Below are positions 45,559 to 52,562 of a stretch of 64,000 nucleotides of DNA, piece by piece; the stretch's first letter is position 1; every line of letters begins with the position of its first letter. Origin of the DNA: Nonomuraea wenchangensis. Its GTDB lineage: Bacteria > Actinomycetota > Actinomycetes > Streptosporangiales > Streptosporangiaceae. The notes beneath the pieces were generated by a model, which was given only the letters and a program-made list of their open reading frames with translations, did no database searches and had not been told where the DNA came from. The stretch is from NCBI RefSeq assembly GCF_900111685.1, contig NZ_FOHX01000007.1, positions 49,986 to 113,985 on the forward strand. The letters run 5' to 3'. Position numbers and translations under genes: made by a program.

Positions 45559-46560
45559 TCACGGGGAACGGTCCGGGCGGGAGGCGCGGTGCAGCCGCAG
45601 GCCGAGGACCGACGACGCCACCAGCACCAGTCCCGCGATCATCAACGCGATCGAGCCGCCGACCGCGCCGTCCGTCCAGTCCCACACCGCCTCGGGCACG
45701 GCCAGGGTGAGCCCGGCGACGCCCGCCACGAGCAGCACCCAGGCCCGTTCCCACCGGTACAGCACGAGGCAGGCCACCGCGACCGCGGTCGTCGTCACGT
45801 ACGACCAGGCCAGGTCGGCGCCGGTCCCGAGGCCGTGCTGCGCGCCGAACAACGCCACCGCCGCGCCGAGACCCAGCCCGAGCCGCCGCTGCCTGATCAC
45901 CCCGGTCCTCACCAGGGCCGTCCAGGCGACGCCCGTGCCGACCAGCGTCAGGCCCACGGCCATGGAGTCGTAGCCGGTCAGCTCGCCGGCGACGGCCTCG
46001 GCGGTCAGCGCCGCGAACCCCGCGGCCGCCACCGCGCAGGGACCGCCCGGCAGCGCCGCGTACCCGGCGGCGGCCAGGACCAGCCCCGTCACGGCGGCGG
46101 CCAGGAGCCGCGTCCCGGTGACGGCGGCGGAGAGCTCGGCGGCGGCGAGTGCCCCGGTCGCGGACGCCAGCGCCAGCGCCACGCCCCCGGTGCGCCGCCG
46201 CACCGGACCGGCCCGTTCGACCCCCTCCCGCCAGGCCCGCCAGGCCCGCCGGCGCTCCCCGGCGCGGAGGCGGACGCCGAGACCGGCGAGGAGGAGACCG
46301 GCGGCGAGGAGCGCGACGGTGGCGGACAGGAGGATCAGGACGTGGGCCGCCGCGGACAGGACCGGCCACGACGTCCCCGCCAGCGACACCGCGCCCACCA
46401 GCAGCAGCGCGCCGCCGACGTACCCGGCCACCTCCGCCCATCGTGCCCGCGCGGGCCGCTCCGCCTCGTCGAGCGCCTGGTGCACGGCCAACGCCTGCGC
46501 GGCCGTCAGCACGCCCTCGCGTACGAGCCGCCGCAGCACCTCGTCCCGGCTCTGAGTCAC
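45559..46560 (-). CDS. DUF2157 family multi-pass membrane protein
   Basis: An N-terminal cytoplasmic helical segment (EVLRRLVREGVLTAAQALAV, the DUF2157 start) is followed by about ten hydrophobic helices; 333 residues. The function is not known. GTG 46560 has AAGGAGGG upstream, so the nine extra codons of the open frame are not used. It lies at the edge of a stress gene group but on its own transcript. Confidence 0.8.
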   Translation of the reverse strand: MTQSRDEVLRRLVREGVLTAAQALAVHQALDEAERPARARWAEVAGYVGGALLLVGAVSLAGTSWPVLSAAAHVLILLSATVALLAAGLLLAGLGVRLRAGERRRAWRAWREGVERAGPVRRRTGGVALALASATGALAAAELSAAVTGTRLLAAAVTGLVLAAAGYAALPGGPCAVAAAGFAALTAEAVAGELTGYDSMAVGLTLVGTGVAWTALVRTGVIRQRRLGLGLGAAVALFGAQHGLGTGADLAWSYVTTTAVAVACLVLYRWERAWVLLVAGVAGLTLAVPEAVWDWTDGAVGGSIALMIAGLVLVASSVLGLRLHRASRPDRSP

Positions 46561-46764
46561 CTCGCGGCCCTCCTTCCCCCGTCCCATCGCCGGGCAGGCG
46601 CCTCCCGAAACCCGTCCGCGCCGGGTCGGGCCGGCCCGGATCGCCGAGTCCGCCGGGGCCCTGGACGTTCCGCAGAACGGAGCCGGTCTTTCCCGTGACT
46701 AGGGGCTCGTACGGGGCATCTGACCTGGGAGAACGAGGGCCGTTGCGGGACGAGGAGGTCTGCG

Positions 46765-46956
46765 ATGAGGGCGAGTGTGGGAGATCGGCTGGTGGTCGAG
46801 GGCACGTACGGGGGCGAGCTCCGCAAGGAAGGCATCATCGTGCGGGTCGAGCACGACGACGGGTCGCCGCCGTACATCGTGCGGTGGCTGGAGGACGGGC
46901 ACGAGACCCTGGTGTTCCCCGGCCCCGACGCGCGGGTCGTGGCCGGAGCCCGGTGA
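46765..46956 (+). CDS. DUF1918 small protein
   Basis: 63 residues forming one small beta domain (VGDRLVVEGTYGGELRKEGI, then HDDGSPPYIVRWLEDGHETL and a VFPGPDARV end) typical of DUF1918, a family frequent in actinomycetes next to stress genes. GAGGAGG stands six bases before the ATG. The biochemical role is unknown; the SH3-like shape suggests binding. Confidence 0.92.
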   Translation: MRASVGDRLVVEGTYGGELRKEGIIVRVEHDDGSPPYIVRWLEDGHETLVFPGPDARVVAGAR

Positions 46957-47055
46957 CCGCGGTGCCGCCGGCTCCGGGGCGTGGCGCGCCGGACGGATGA
47001 TCCGGGTGCCCGGCCCGCGGCGGCGGCCCGGCGGCGGCGGAGGAGGAGGCGTGCG

Positions 47056-47901
47056 ATGACCGGGCCCGTCATGGTCGCGGTGGACGGCTCCGCGCCGGCC
47101 GCCGCCGCCGTGGAATGGGCCGCGGCCGACGCCCAGCAGAGAGGGCTCGCGCTGCGCATCGTGCACGTGTGCGAGCGGCGGCCCCCTGGTCAGGACGGCC
47201 TGGAGCCCTGCGAGGAGACGCTGGCCGTGGCGCGGGACCGGGCGCTCGCCCTGACCCGCGACGTCGAGGTCGAGGCCGCCCTGCTGACCGGCGACGTCGT
47301 CGAGGCCCTGCTCGCGGAGTCGGCGTCGGTGTCGGCGGACAGCGTGGTGCTGGGCAGCCGGGGGCTCGGCGGGTTCGCCGGGATGCTCCTCGGCTCGGTC
47401 GGCATGGGGGTGGCCGGGCACGCCGCCGGGCCCGTCGTGATCGTACGCGAGACGTCCGTGGTGCGGCACGGCCGGGTGGTCGTGGGCGACGACGGCTCGG
47501 AGCAGGCGGCGGCGGCCGTCGCGTACGCGATCGAGCAGGCGCGGGCCCGCCGCGTCACCCTGCACCTGGTCTGCGCCTGGCAGTCGCCGGTGTACTCGCC
47601 GTACGCGGCGGCGTTCGACACGCTGACGCAGGAGGGCTACGAATACCTGACGCGGGCCGCGGCCGAGCGGGCGGCGGCGTGGCGGGAGAGCGACCCCGAC
47701 GTCCGGATCACCGACGCGCAGGTGCACGGGCACCCGGTGAACGCGCTCATCGAGGCGGGCCGCGCGGCGGACCTCGTGGTCGTGGGCTCGCGCGGGCGGG
47801 GCGGGTTCGCCTCGGCCCTGCTCGGGTCCGTCGGCCACGCGGTCCTGCACCGCCTGACCTGCCCGGTCGCGGTGGTCAGGCCACGTCCCGGTGACGGGTG
47901 A
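47056..47901 (+). CDS. Universal stress protein, tandem UspA domains
   Basis: 281 residues with two Usp domains. Each has the strand VAVDGS or VVVGDDGS at its start and an ATP-binding GxxGxGG-type loop near its end (VLGSRGLGGFAGMLLGSVG; VVGSRGRGGFASALLGSVGH). Such ATP-binding Usp proteins act in hypoxia, starvation and dormancy. ATG 47056 follows AGGAGGAGGCG; the longer frame starts in a run of arginine codons. It is on the same strand as DUF1918, 99 bp apart. Confidence 0.95.
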   Translation: MTGPVMVAVDGSAPAAAAVEWAAADAQQRGLALRIVHVCERRPPGQDGLEPCEETLAVARDRALALTRDVEVEAALLTGDVVEALLAESASVSADSVVLGSRGLGGFAGMLLGSVGMGVAGHAAGPVVIVRETSVVRHGRVVVGDDGSEQAAAAVAYAIEQARARRVTLHLVCAWQSPVYSPYAAAFDTLTQEGYEYLTRAAAERAAAWRESDPDVRITDAQVHGHPVNALIEAGRAADLVVVGSRGRGGFASALLGSVGHAVLHRLTCPVAVVRPRPGDG

Positions 47902-47938
47902 CGGGTGACGGAGACGCTCGGCGGAGCGGCACGCCGGG

Positions 47939-48898
47939 TCAGCTCTCCGCCATGACGAGGTCGCCCACGGGCCGTCGCGGCGCGCGGGCCACCACCGGCC
48001 CGTACCCCAGCCGGAGGATCATCTGCGGATGCCCGTGCCGGGTGCGCGGGTCGGCGCGACGCCGCATGTCCCGCAGGTCCAGCGGCTGGTTGAGGAACGA
48101 CGCCGACACCCCGCGACCGGCCGCGACGAGCAGCACCCGCTGCAGCGCCTGCCCGGCGCGCAGCCAGTCGAGCGGCCCGTCCCCGGCCGTGGTCAGCACC
48201 GCGAGCCCCGGGTACGGCTCGAAGCCCGCCTCGCCGCGGCGGCGGCCGAAGTCGCGGACCGGGTCCACCCGGCCGCCCGCCATCGGGCCCTGCACGTACG
48301 GGGGCACGCCCCGCCCACCCGTCCACGCCCGCAGCTCCGCCAGGTACTCCTCGTCGCGGGCCAGCTCGTCCCCGGCGATCGCGGCGTGGTCGAGCACGTC
48401 CATGGCCGCGCGCCGGTCCAGCGTGATCAGCCTGGCCCGCTCCAGTGCCGCCGCCGCGCGCAGCTCCGCCAGCACCGGCGCGGGGACCGGCCGGTCGAGG
48501 AAGGGCATCCGGTTGGTTCGCCGCACCGGGATGAGGTCGTACAGCTCCCGCGACTCCGCCGAGGGCCGGCCCCGCAGCCCGATCTGCGTCACGGCCAGCA
48601 GGTCCGGCCGCCGGTCCGGGTCGGGCAGCAGCCGAACGCCCGGCGTCCGCCCGGCCGCCCGCGCGGCCACGCGCAGGTTCAGCAGCGCGGCCCCGCAGCT
48701 CACGTGGAGCGAGCGGCCGCGCGGGTCGCTCACCCGCAGCCAGCGGTCCCAGTCGGCCAGCAGCTCGACCAGCTCGCCGTGCAGCACCCTGAACCGCCAC
48801 GGCTGCGTGTTGTTCACCGAGGCCGCCTGCCCGGCCGCCACGATCAGCCGCCTGACGGCGAGGTCGGTGGGGTGGGCGGTGGGATATGACGTGATCAT
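47939..48898 (-). CDS. Acg-family nitroreductase-like protein
   Basis: 319 residues of the Acg/Rv3131 FMN-fold family: AAGQAASVNNTQPWRFRV at the start (FMN site) and AGQALQRVLLVAAGRGVSAS in the second half. In mycobacteria the family belongs to the DosR dormancy regulon and is thought to sequester or use FMN; catalysis is not shown. AGGAGG stands before ATG 48898. A 12-bp tandem repeat upstream resembles DosR/DevR half sites. Confidence 0.9.
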   Translation of the reverse strand: MITSYPTAHPTDLAVRRLIVAAGQAASVNNTQPWRFRVLHGELVELLADWDRWLRVSDPRGRSLHVSCGAALLNLRVAARAAGRTPGVRLLPDPDRRPDLLAVTQIGLRGRPSAESRELYDLIPVRRTNRMPFLDRPVPAPVLAELRAAAALERARLITLDRRAAMDVLDHAAIAGDELARDEEYLAELRAWTGGRGVPPYVQGPMAGGRVDPVRDFGRRRGEAGFEPYPGLAVLTTAGDGPLDWLRAGQALQRVLLVAAGRGVSASFLNQPLDLRDMRRRADPRTRHGHPQMILRLGYGPVVARAPRRPVGDLVMAES

Positions 48899-48946
48899 GA
48901 CGTACCTCCTGAGCCCACGCTGGCCCACCCACCGGGCGCGGCGTAG

Positions 48947-48970
48947 GGCCGGAGGTCCTGCCGAAGGTCC
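48947..48970. promoter_or_regulatory. Tandem 12-bp direct repeat upstream of the Acg-like gene
   Basis: On the minus strand GGACCTTCGGCA is followed directly by GGACCTCCGGCC. The pair lies about 50-72 bp before the start codon, where an activator could sit. The half-site resembles the GGGAC/GGCC-like pattern of DosR/DevR regulators, but the match is partial. Confidence 0.4.
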
Positions 48971-48991
48971 CCGCCCCCGCGCCGGGCCAGG

Positions 48992-49456
48992 TCATGCGTC
49001 GTCGGTGAGCTCGATGACCACCTCAGGCGGCCGGCGTAGCGAGTTGTGCACGGTGCAGCGCGAGATCACGGCCAGGAACGCGGGCCGCCGCTCGGCGGGC
49101 AGGCCCGGCGCGGCCACGCGCAGCCGTACGGCGGCGACCCGGGCGGGCCGGTCGGCGGCGAGCCCGAACTCGGCGCTCACCCGCAGCCCCTCCCGCGAGG
49201 CGCCGTGGCGGGACAGGAAGCGGCCGGCGTAGTAGGCCACGCAGGAGGCGAGGGAGGCGACGAACAGCTCGGTCGGGGTCGCGCCGGCGTCGTCGCCGCC
49301 CCCTTGCTCCGGCTGCCCGGTCACCAGCGTGTGGCCCCGTACGGTGATGAGGTAGGACTCGCCTCCGGCATGCGCGACCTCCACCCGTTCGGGCAGGTCG
49401 GCAGCGGACGGCGGCGCGGGGGCCTGGAGCGGGATCGTCGCGTGGCGGGTGTCCAT
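48992..49456 (-). CDS. OsmC family peroxiredoxin-like protein
   Basis: 154 residues. OsmC/Ohr proteins reduce organic hydroperoxides with two cysteines, here in LASCVAYYAGRF and ISRCTVHNSL. The glutamate of PTELFVASLASC completes the active site. GAAGGAG lies before ATG 49456. It stands in a group of redox and stress genes. Confidence 0.93.
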   Translation of the reverse strand: MDTRHATIPLQAPAPPSAADLPERVEVAHAGGESYLITVRGHTLVTGQPEQGGGDDAGATPTELFVASLASCVAYYAGRFLSRHGASREGLRVSAEFGLAADRPARVAAVRLRVAAPGLPAERRPAFLAVISRCTVHNSLRRPPEVVIELTDDA

Positions 49457-49561
49457 GGTGATCTCCTTCGTTCGCCAGGGAGCACGGTGGCCACCCTCCA
49501 CCTTGACCCCCGGGAGGAAGAAGGGGGAGGGCCCAAACCCCTCACCCGCCGCCGTCCCGGA

Positions 49562-49951
49562 TCAGGGCGTGCCGGGCGGGTCGAGAGCGGCGAGACCGGC
49601 CTCGATCGTGGGCAGCAGGTCCAGGCCGGCGGTGTCGGCCGCGTCGAGCAGCGGCAGGCCGCCCGTGACCACCAGGCGCCCGCCCGCCGCCCTGGCGTCG
49701 CGGGTGGCCGAGCGCAGGACCTCAAGCCCGGCCGCGTCCAGGCCGGTCAGCCCGGAGAGGTCCACGACGAGCGCCGGGACCGCCAGCGTGGCGAGCGTCC
49801 TCACGAGGTACATCCGCAGGATCTCCACCGGCGCGCCCGACAACGGCCCGCCGAGCTCGATCAGCAGGACCTCGCCGCGGTCGCGGATCCGCAGGGAGAA
49901 GTCGCGGGCGGCGGAGGAACCGGCCGGGTCGGCGGGCGCGGTCGGGGTCAT
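49562..49951 (-). CDS. STAS-domain protein, phospho-acceptor replaced by Ala
   Basis: 129 residues with one STAS domain resembling anti-anti-sigma factors (VLLIELGGPLSGAPVE, then VVDLSGLTGLDAAGLEVLR). The usual phosphorylated serine of D-S-S/T-G is missing: the sequence is LDAAG. If it binds an anti-sigma kinase it should not be switched off by phosphorylation. No partner kinase is beside it. Its leader holds a variant of the structured element seen before two transporters. Confidence 0.9.
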   Translation of the reverse strand: MTPTAPADPAGSSAARDFSLRIRDRGEVLLIELGGPLSGAPVEILRMYLVRTLATLAVPALVVDLSGLTGLDAAGLEVLRSATRDARAAGGRLVVTGGLPLLDAADTAGLDLLPTIEAGLAALDPPGTP

Positions 49952-49986
49952 CGGTCGCTGGCTCTCCAGAACGCTACGGAAGCATC

Positions 49987-50010
49987 ACCGGCCGGTCTTC
50001 CCGGCACCTC
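49987..50010 (-). promoter_or_regulatory. Leader element, variant copy (STAS gene)
   Basis: Minus-strand GCCGGGAAGACCGGCCGGT aligns with the element at 51389 and 62910 at 15 of 19 positions. The differences keep the core hairpin CCGG-GAAGW-CYGG, with one G-U pair becoming G-C. It lies about 36 bp before the STAS start and also about 34 bp after the transporter stop, so it could belong to either. Confidence 0.5.
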
Positions 50011-50043
50011 GCCGACGACACTACCGGCTGCCGATGACGAACA

Positions 50044-51327
50044 TCACAGCAGGTAGCGCAGCCAAAGGTAGGGGGCGACCAGGCCGACGGTGACCACCGT
50101 GACGACGAGGCCGTACTTCGTGAACTGCCAGAAGCTGATCGGGGTGCCGTTGCGGGCGGCGATGCCGAGCACGACCACGTTGGCCGCCGCGCCGACGGCG
50201 GTGGCGTTGCCGCCCAGGTCGGCGCCGAAGGCCAGCGCCCACCACAGCGTCTGGTCGCCGCCGTTCGCGTGGACGAGCTGCTCGACGATGGGGCTCATGG
50301 TGGCGACGTACGGGATGTTGTCCACGATCGCCGACAGCACGCCGGACACGCCGAGCAGCCCCAGGGTGGTCAGCTCCGGCCGCCCCGCGGTCGCCTCCAC
50401 GGCGGCCTTCGACAGCGCGCCGATGACCCCGGTCTCCACCAGGGAGCCCACCATGACGAACAGCCCGGCGAAGAACACCAGCGTGGGCCACTCCACCTCG
50501 GCGATGGCCCGCTCGGTGGTCACCTTCGTGACCGCGACCAGCACCCCGGCGCCGAGCAGCGCGACCACCGACGGCTCGTAGTGCAGCACCGGATGCAGCA
50601 CGAACGCCGCCATGACCAGCACCAGCACGCTCAGCGACTGCCACAGCAGGGTCCGGTCGCCGAGCGCCTCCCGCTCGTCCAGCGCCATGATCTCCGCGGC
50701 CCGTTCGGGGTCGTGCCGGAAGTGCCGCCCGAACATCAGCCGGCACAACCCGACGAACACCGCCATCAGCACGACGACCATCGGCGCCATGTGCACGAGG
50801 AAATCGTTGAAGGTCAGGCCGGCCCGGCTGGCGATGATGATGTTCGGTGGATCGCCGATCAGGGTGGCCGCGCCGCCGATGTTGGAGGCCATGGCCTCGG
50901 CGATGAGGAACGGCGCGGCGGGCAGCGCCAGTCGCTCGCACACCAGGAACGTCACCGGCGCGATGAGCAGCACCGTGGTCACGTTGTCGAGCAGCGCCGA
51001 GGCCGACGCGGTGATGATCACCAGCAGCGCCATGAGCCGGAACGGCCGCCCGCGGGCCCGCTTGGCCGCCCAGATCGCCAGGAACTCGAAGACGCCGGTC
51101 TCCTTCAGCACCCCGACGATGATCATCATGCCGAGGAGCAGGAAGATGACGTTCCAGTCGACGCCGGTGCGCTCGGAGAAGAACGCCGCCTCGGCGCCCG
51201 TGGCGTGGATCAGCAGCATGATCCCCGCCCCGCCGAGCGCGGCCGCGACCCGGTGGACCTTCTCGGTGGCGATCAGCGCGTACGCGGCCAGGAAGACCGC
51301 CACGCTCGCCCAGGAGAGCGCGGTCAC
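50044..51327 (-). CDS. ArsB/NhaD family ion transporter
   Basis: 427 residues, about 11-12 membrane helices, of the ion transporter superfamily that includes ArsB, NhaD and the P protein. The diagnostic motifs are the repeated helix-break regions (SASALLDNVTTVLL, then IGGAATLIGDPPNIIIA in the first half; LSAIVDNIPYVATM and ADLGGNATAVGAAANVV in the second). It could be a sodium/proton antiporter or an anion transporter; ion specificity is not assigned. The start is GTG. A structured leader element precedes it. Confidence 0.92.
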   Translation of the reverse strand: MTALSWASVAVFLAAYALIATEKVHRVAAALGGAGIMLLIHATGAEAAFFSERTGVDWNVIFLLLGMMIIVGVLKETGVFEFLAIWAAKRARGRPFRLMALLVIITASASALLDNVTTVLLIAPVTFLVCERLALPAAPFLIAEAMASNIGGAATLIGDPPNIIIASRAGLTFNDFLVHMAPMVVVLMAVFVGLCRLMFGRHFRHDPERAAEIMALDEREALGDRTLLWQSLSVLVLVMAAFVLHPVLHYEPSVVALLGAGVLVAVTKVTTERAIAEVEWPTLVFFAGLFVMVGSLVETGVIGALSKAAVEATAGRPELTTLGLLGVSGVLSAIVDNIPYVATMSPIVEQLVHANGGDQTLWWALAFGADLGGNATAVGAAANVVVLGIAARNGTPISFWQFTKYGLVVTVVTVGLVAPYLWLRYLL

Positions 51328-51388
51328 GCGGGAGACCGGTCAGTGAGGCGCACAGACACATCCTTCGCTCAAAACGGATGAACGACTC

Positions 51389-51412
51389 GCCGACCAGACT
51401 TCCCGGCACACC
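51389..51412 (-). promoter_or_regulatory. Conserved leader element (ArsB/NhaD transporter)
   Basis: Minus strand: GGTGT followed by GCCGGGAAGTCTGGTCGGC, about 62 bp before the start codon. It matches the copy before TrkH-like at 23 of 24 positions. The core can fold as CCGG-GAAGT-CTGG. A small stem (CATCC...GGATG, 51358-51379) follows. It is likely a cis-acting RNA; I cannot assign it to a known class. Confidence 0.7.
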
Positions 51413-51462
51413 ACTCCACAACGTATCAAGAACCGCCACGGGCGCGTGGTGCCGAGCCCCGA

Positions 51463-52482
51463 TCAGGAGGGCAGCGGAGCCCGCGCCGCCGTGGACGTAC
51501 GCTCCACCAGCGCCGGCTGGAAGATCACCCGCCGGTGCTGGTGACCCGGCACCCGGCCGGACTCCTCCAGCAGCATCTGCGCGGCGGTGTCGCCGATCTG
51601 CTCGCGTGGCTGCCGGACCGACGACAGCGGCACGGCGGCCGCCGCCGCGAAGTCGATGTCGTCGTAGCCGAGGATCGCCACGTCGTCGGGCACCCGCAGC
51701 CCGCGCTGCGTCAGCTCCTGCAGCACCCCCAGCGCGACCAGGTCGTTGCCGCAGAACACCGCCGTCGGCCGCGCCTCCGGCGACAGCTCGGCGATCTCCC
51801 TGCCCGCCGTGCGGCCGGTCGCGACGTTGAGGTCGGGCAGCCGGATGACGGTCAGCCGCTCCCGCTCGCCGAGCACGGCGGCCAGCCCGTCGTGCCGGTC
51901 CTCCACCTGCCGGACCGTGAACGGGCCGCCGGCGTAGGCGATGTGCCGGTGCCCGCGCTCCAGCAGGTGCCGCCCGGCCAGCCGGCCGCCGAGCACGTCG
52001 TCCACCGCCACCGTGCACCCGTGGCTGAACCGGGAGGAGTTGTCGAACACGACGACCGGGATGCCCCGCGACTCCAGTCGTTCCAGCCGCTCCCGCTGCC
52101 CCTGGTCGTTGACCGGCGTGATGAGCACGCCCAGCGGCCGCTGCTCCGCCAGCTCCTCGATCAGCCGCTCCTCCCGCCCGGCGTCCTTGCTGCTGTTGAA
52201 CACCATCACGGTCAGCCGGTCGCGCTGCGCGGCGCTCTCGACGCCGCTGAGCACGTCGATGAAGAACGGGTTGGCCAGGTCGAGCGCCACGACGGCGATC
52301 GTCCTGCTGCGCCCGGCCCGCAGTTGCCGGGCCGAGCCGTTGCGGACGTAGCCGAGCCGCGTGATCGCGGCCTGCACGCGCTCGCGGGTCTCGGGCGCGA
52401 CCAGGTCGGGACGGTTGAGCACGTTGCTCACGGTGCCGACGGAGACCCCGGCGAGGCGGGCGACCTCTTTGATGCTCGACAT
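51463..52482 (-). CDS. LacI family transcriptional repressor
   Basis: 339 residues; helix-turn-helix IKEVARLAGVSVGTVSNVLN, hinge RQLRAGRSRTIAVV, then the sugar-binding fold. It is distinct from the CebR homologue. The next gene upstream on the same strand is a GH3 beta-glucosidase, so a role in glycoside use is likely. An operator-like palindrome (52551-52562) lies about 70 bp before its ATG, and the same sequence recurs before the aldo/keto reductase, which points to a local regulon. Confidence 0.93.
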   Translation of the reverse strand: MSSIKEVARLAGVSVGTVSNVLNRPDLVAPETRERVQAAITRLGYVRNGSARQLRAGRSRTIAVVALDLANPFFIDVLSGVESAAQRDRLTVMVFNSSKDAGREERLIEELAEQRPLGVLITPVNDQGQRERLERLESRGIPVVVFDNSSRFSHGCTVAVDDVLGGRLAGRHLLERGHRHIAYAGGPFTVRQVEDRHDGLAAVLGERERLTVIRLPDLNVATGRTAGREIAELSPEARPTAVFCGNDLVALGVLQELTQRGLRVPDDVAILGYDDIDFAAAAAVPLSSVRQPREQIGDTAAQMLLEESGRVPGHQHRRVIFQPALVERTSTAARAPLPS

Positions 52483-52550
52483 CGTTCCTCAGTGTCAGTC
52501 GCCACCGCGTCCAGCGGCGTCGCCCTAGCTTATGCGATCAACGGACACGC

Positions 52551-52562
52551 TGAAACGATTCA
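52551..52562. promoter_or_regulatory. LacI-type operator, copy 1
   Basis: TGAAACGATTCA, an imperfect palindrome centred on CG as in GalR/LacI and CcpA sites. It overlaps the last codons of the GH3 gene and lies upstream of lacI. An identical 12-mer is found in the opposite orientation at 56337. Confidence 0.7.

Noticed and set aside
45409..46698. Long plus-strand open frame (429 codons) across the DUF2157 gene
   Set aside because: Its translation is arginine/glycine-rich low complexity, without a ribosome site; the minus strand encodes a membrane protein with a good start.
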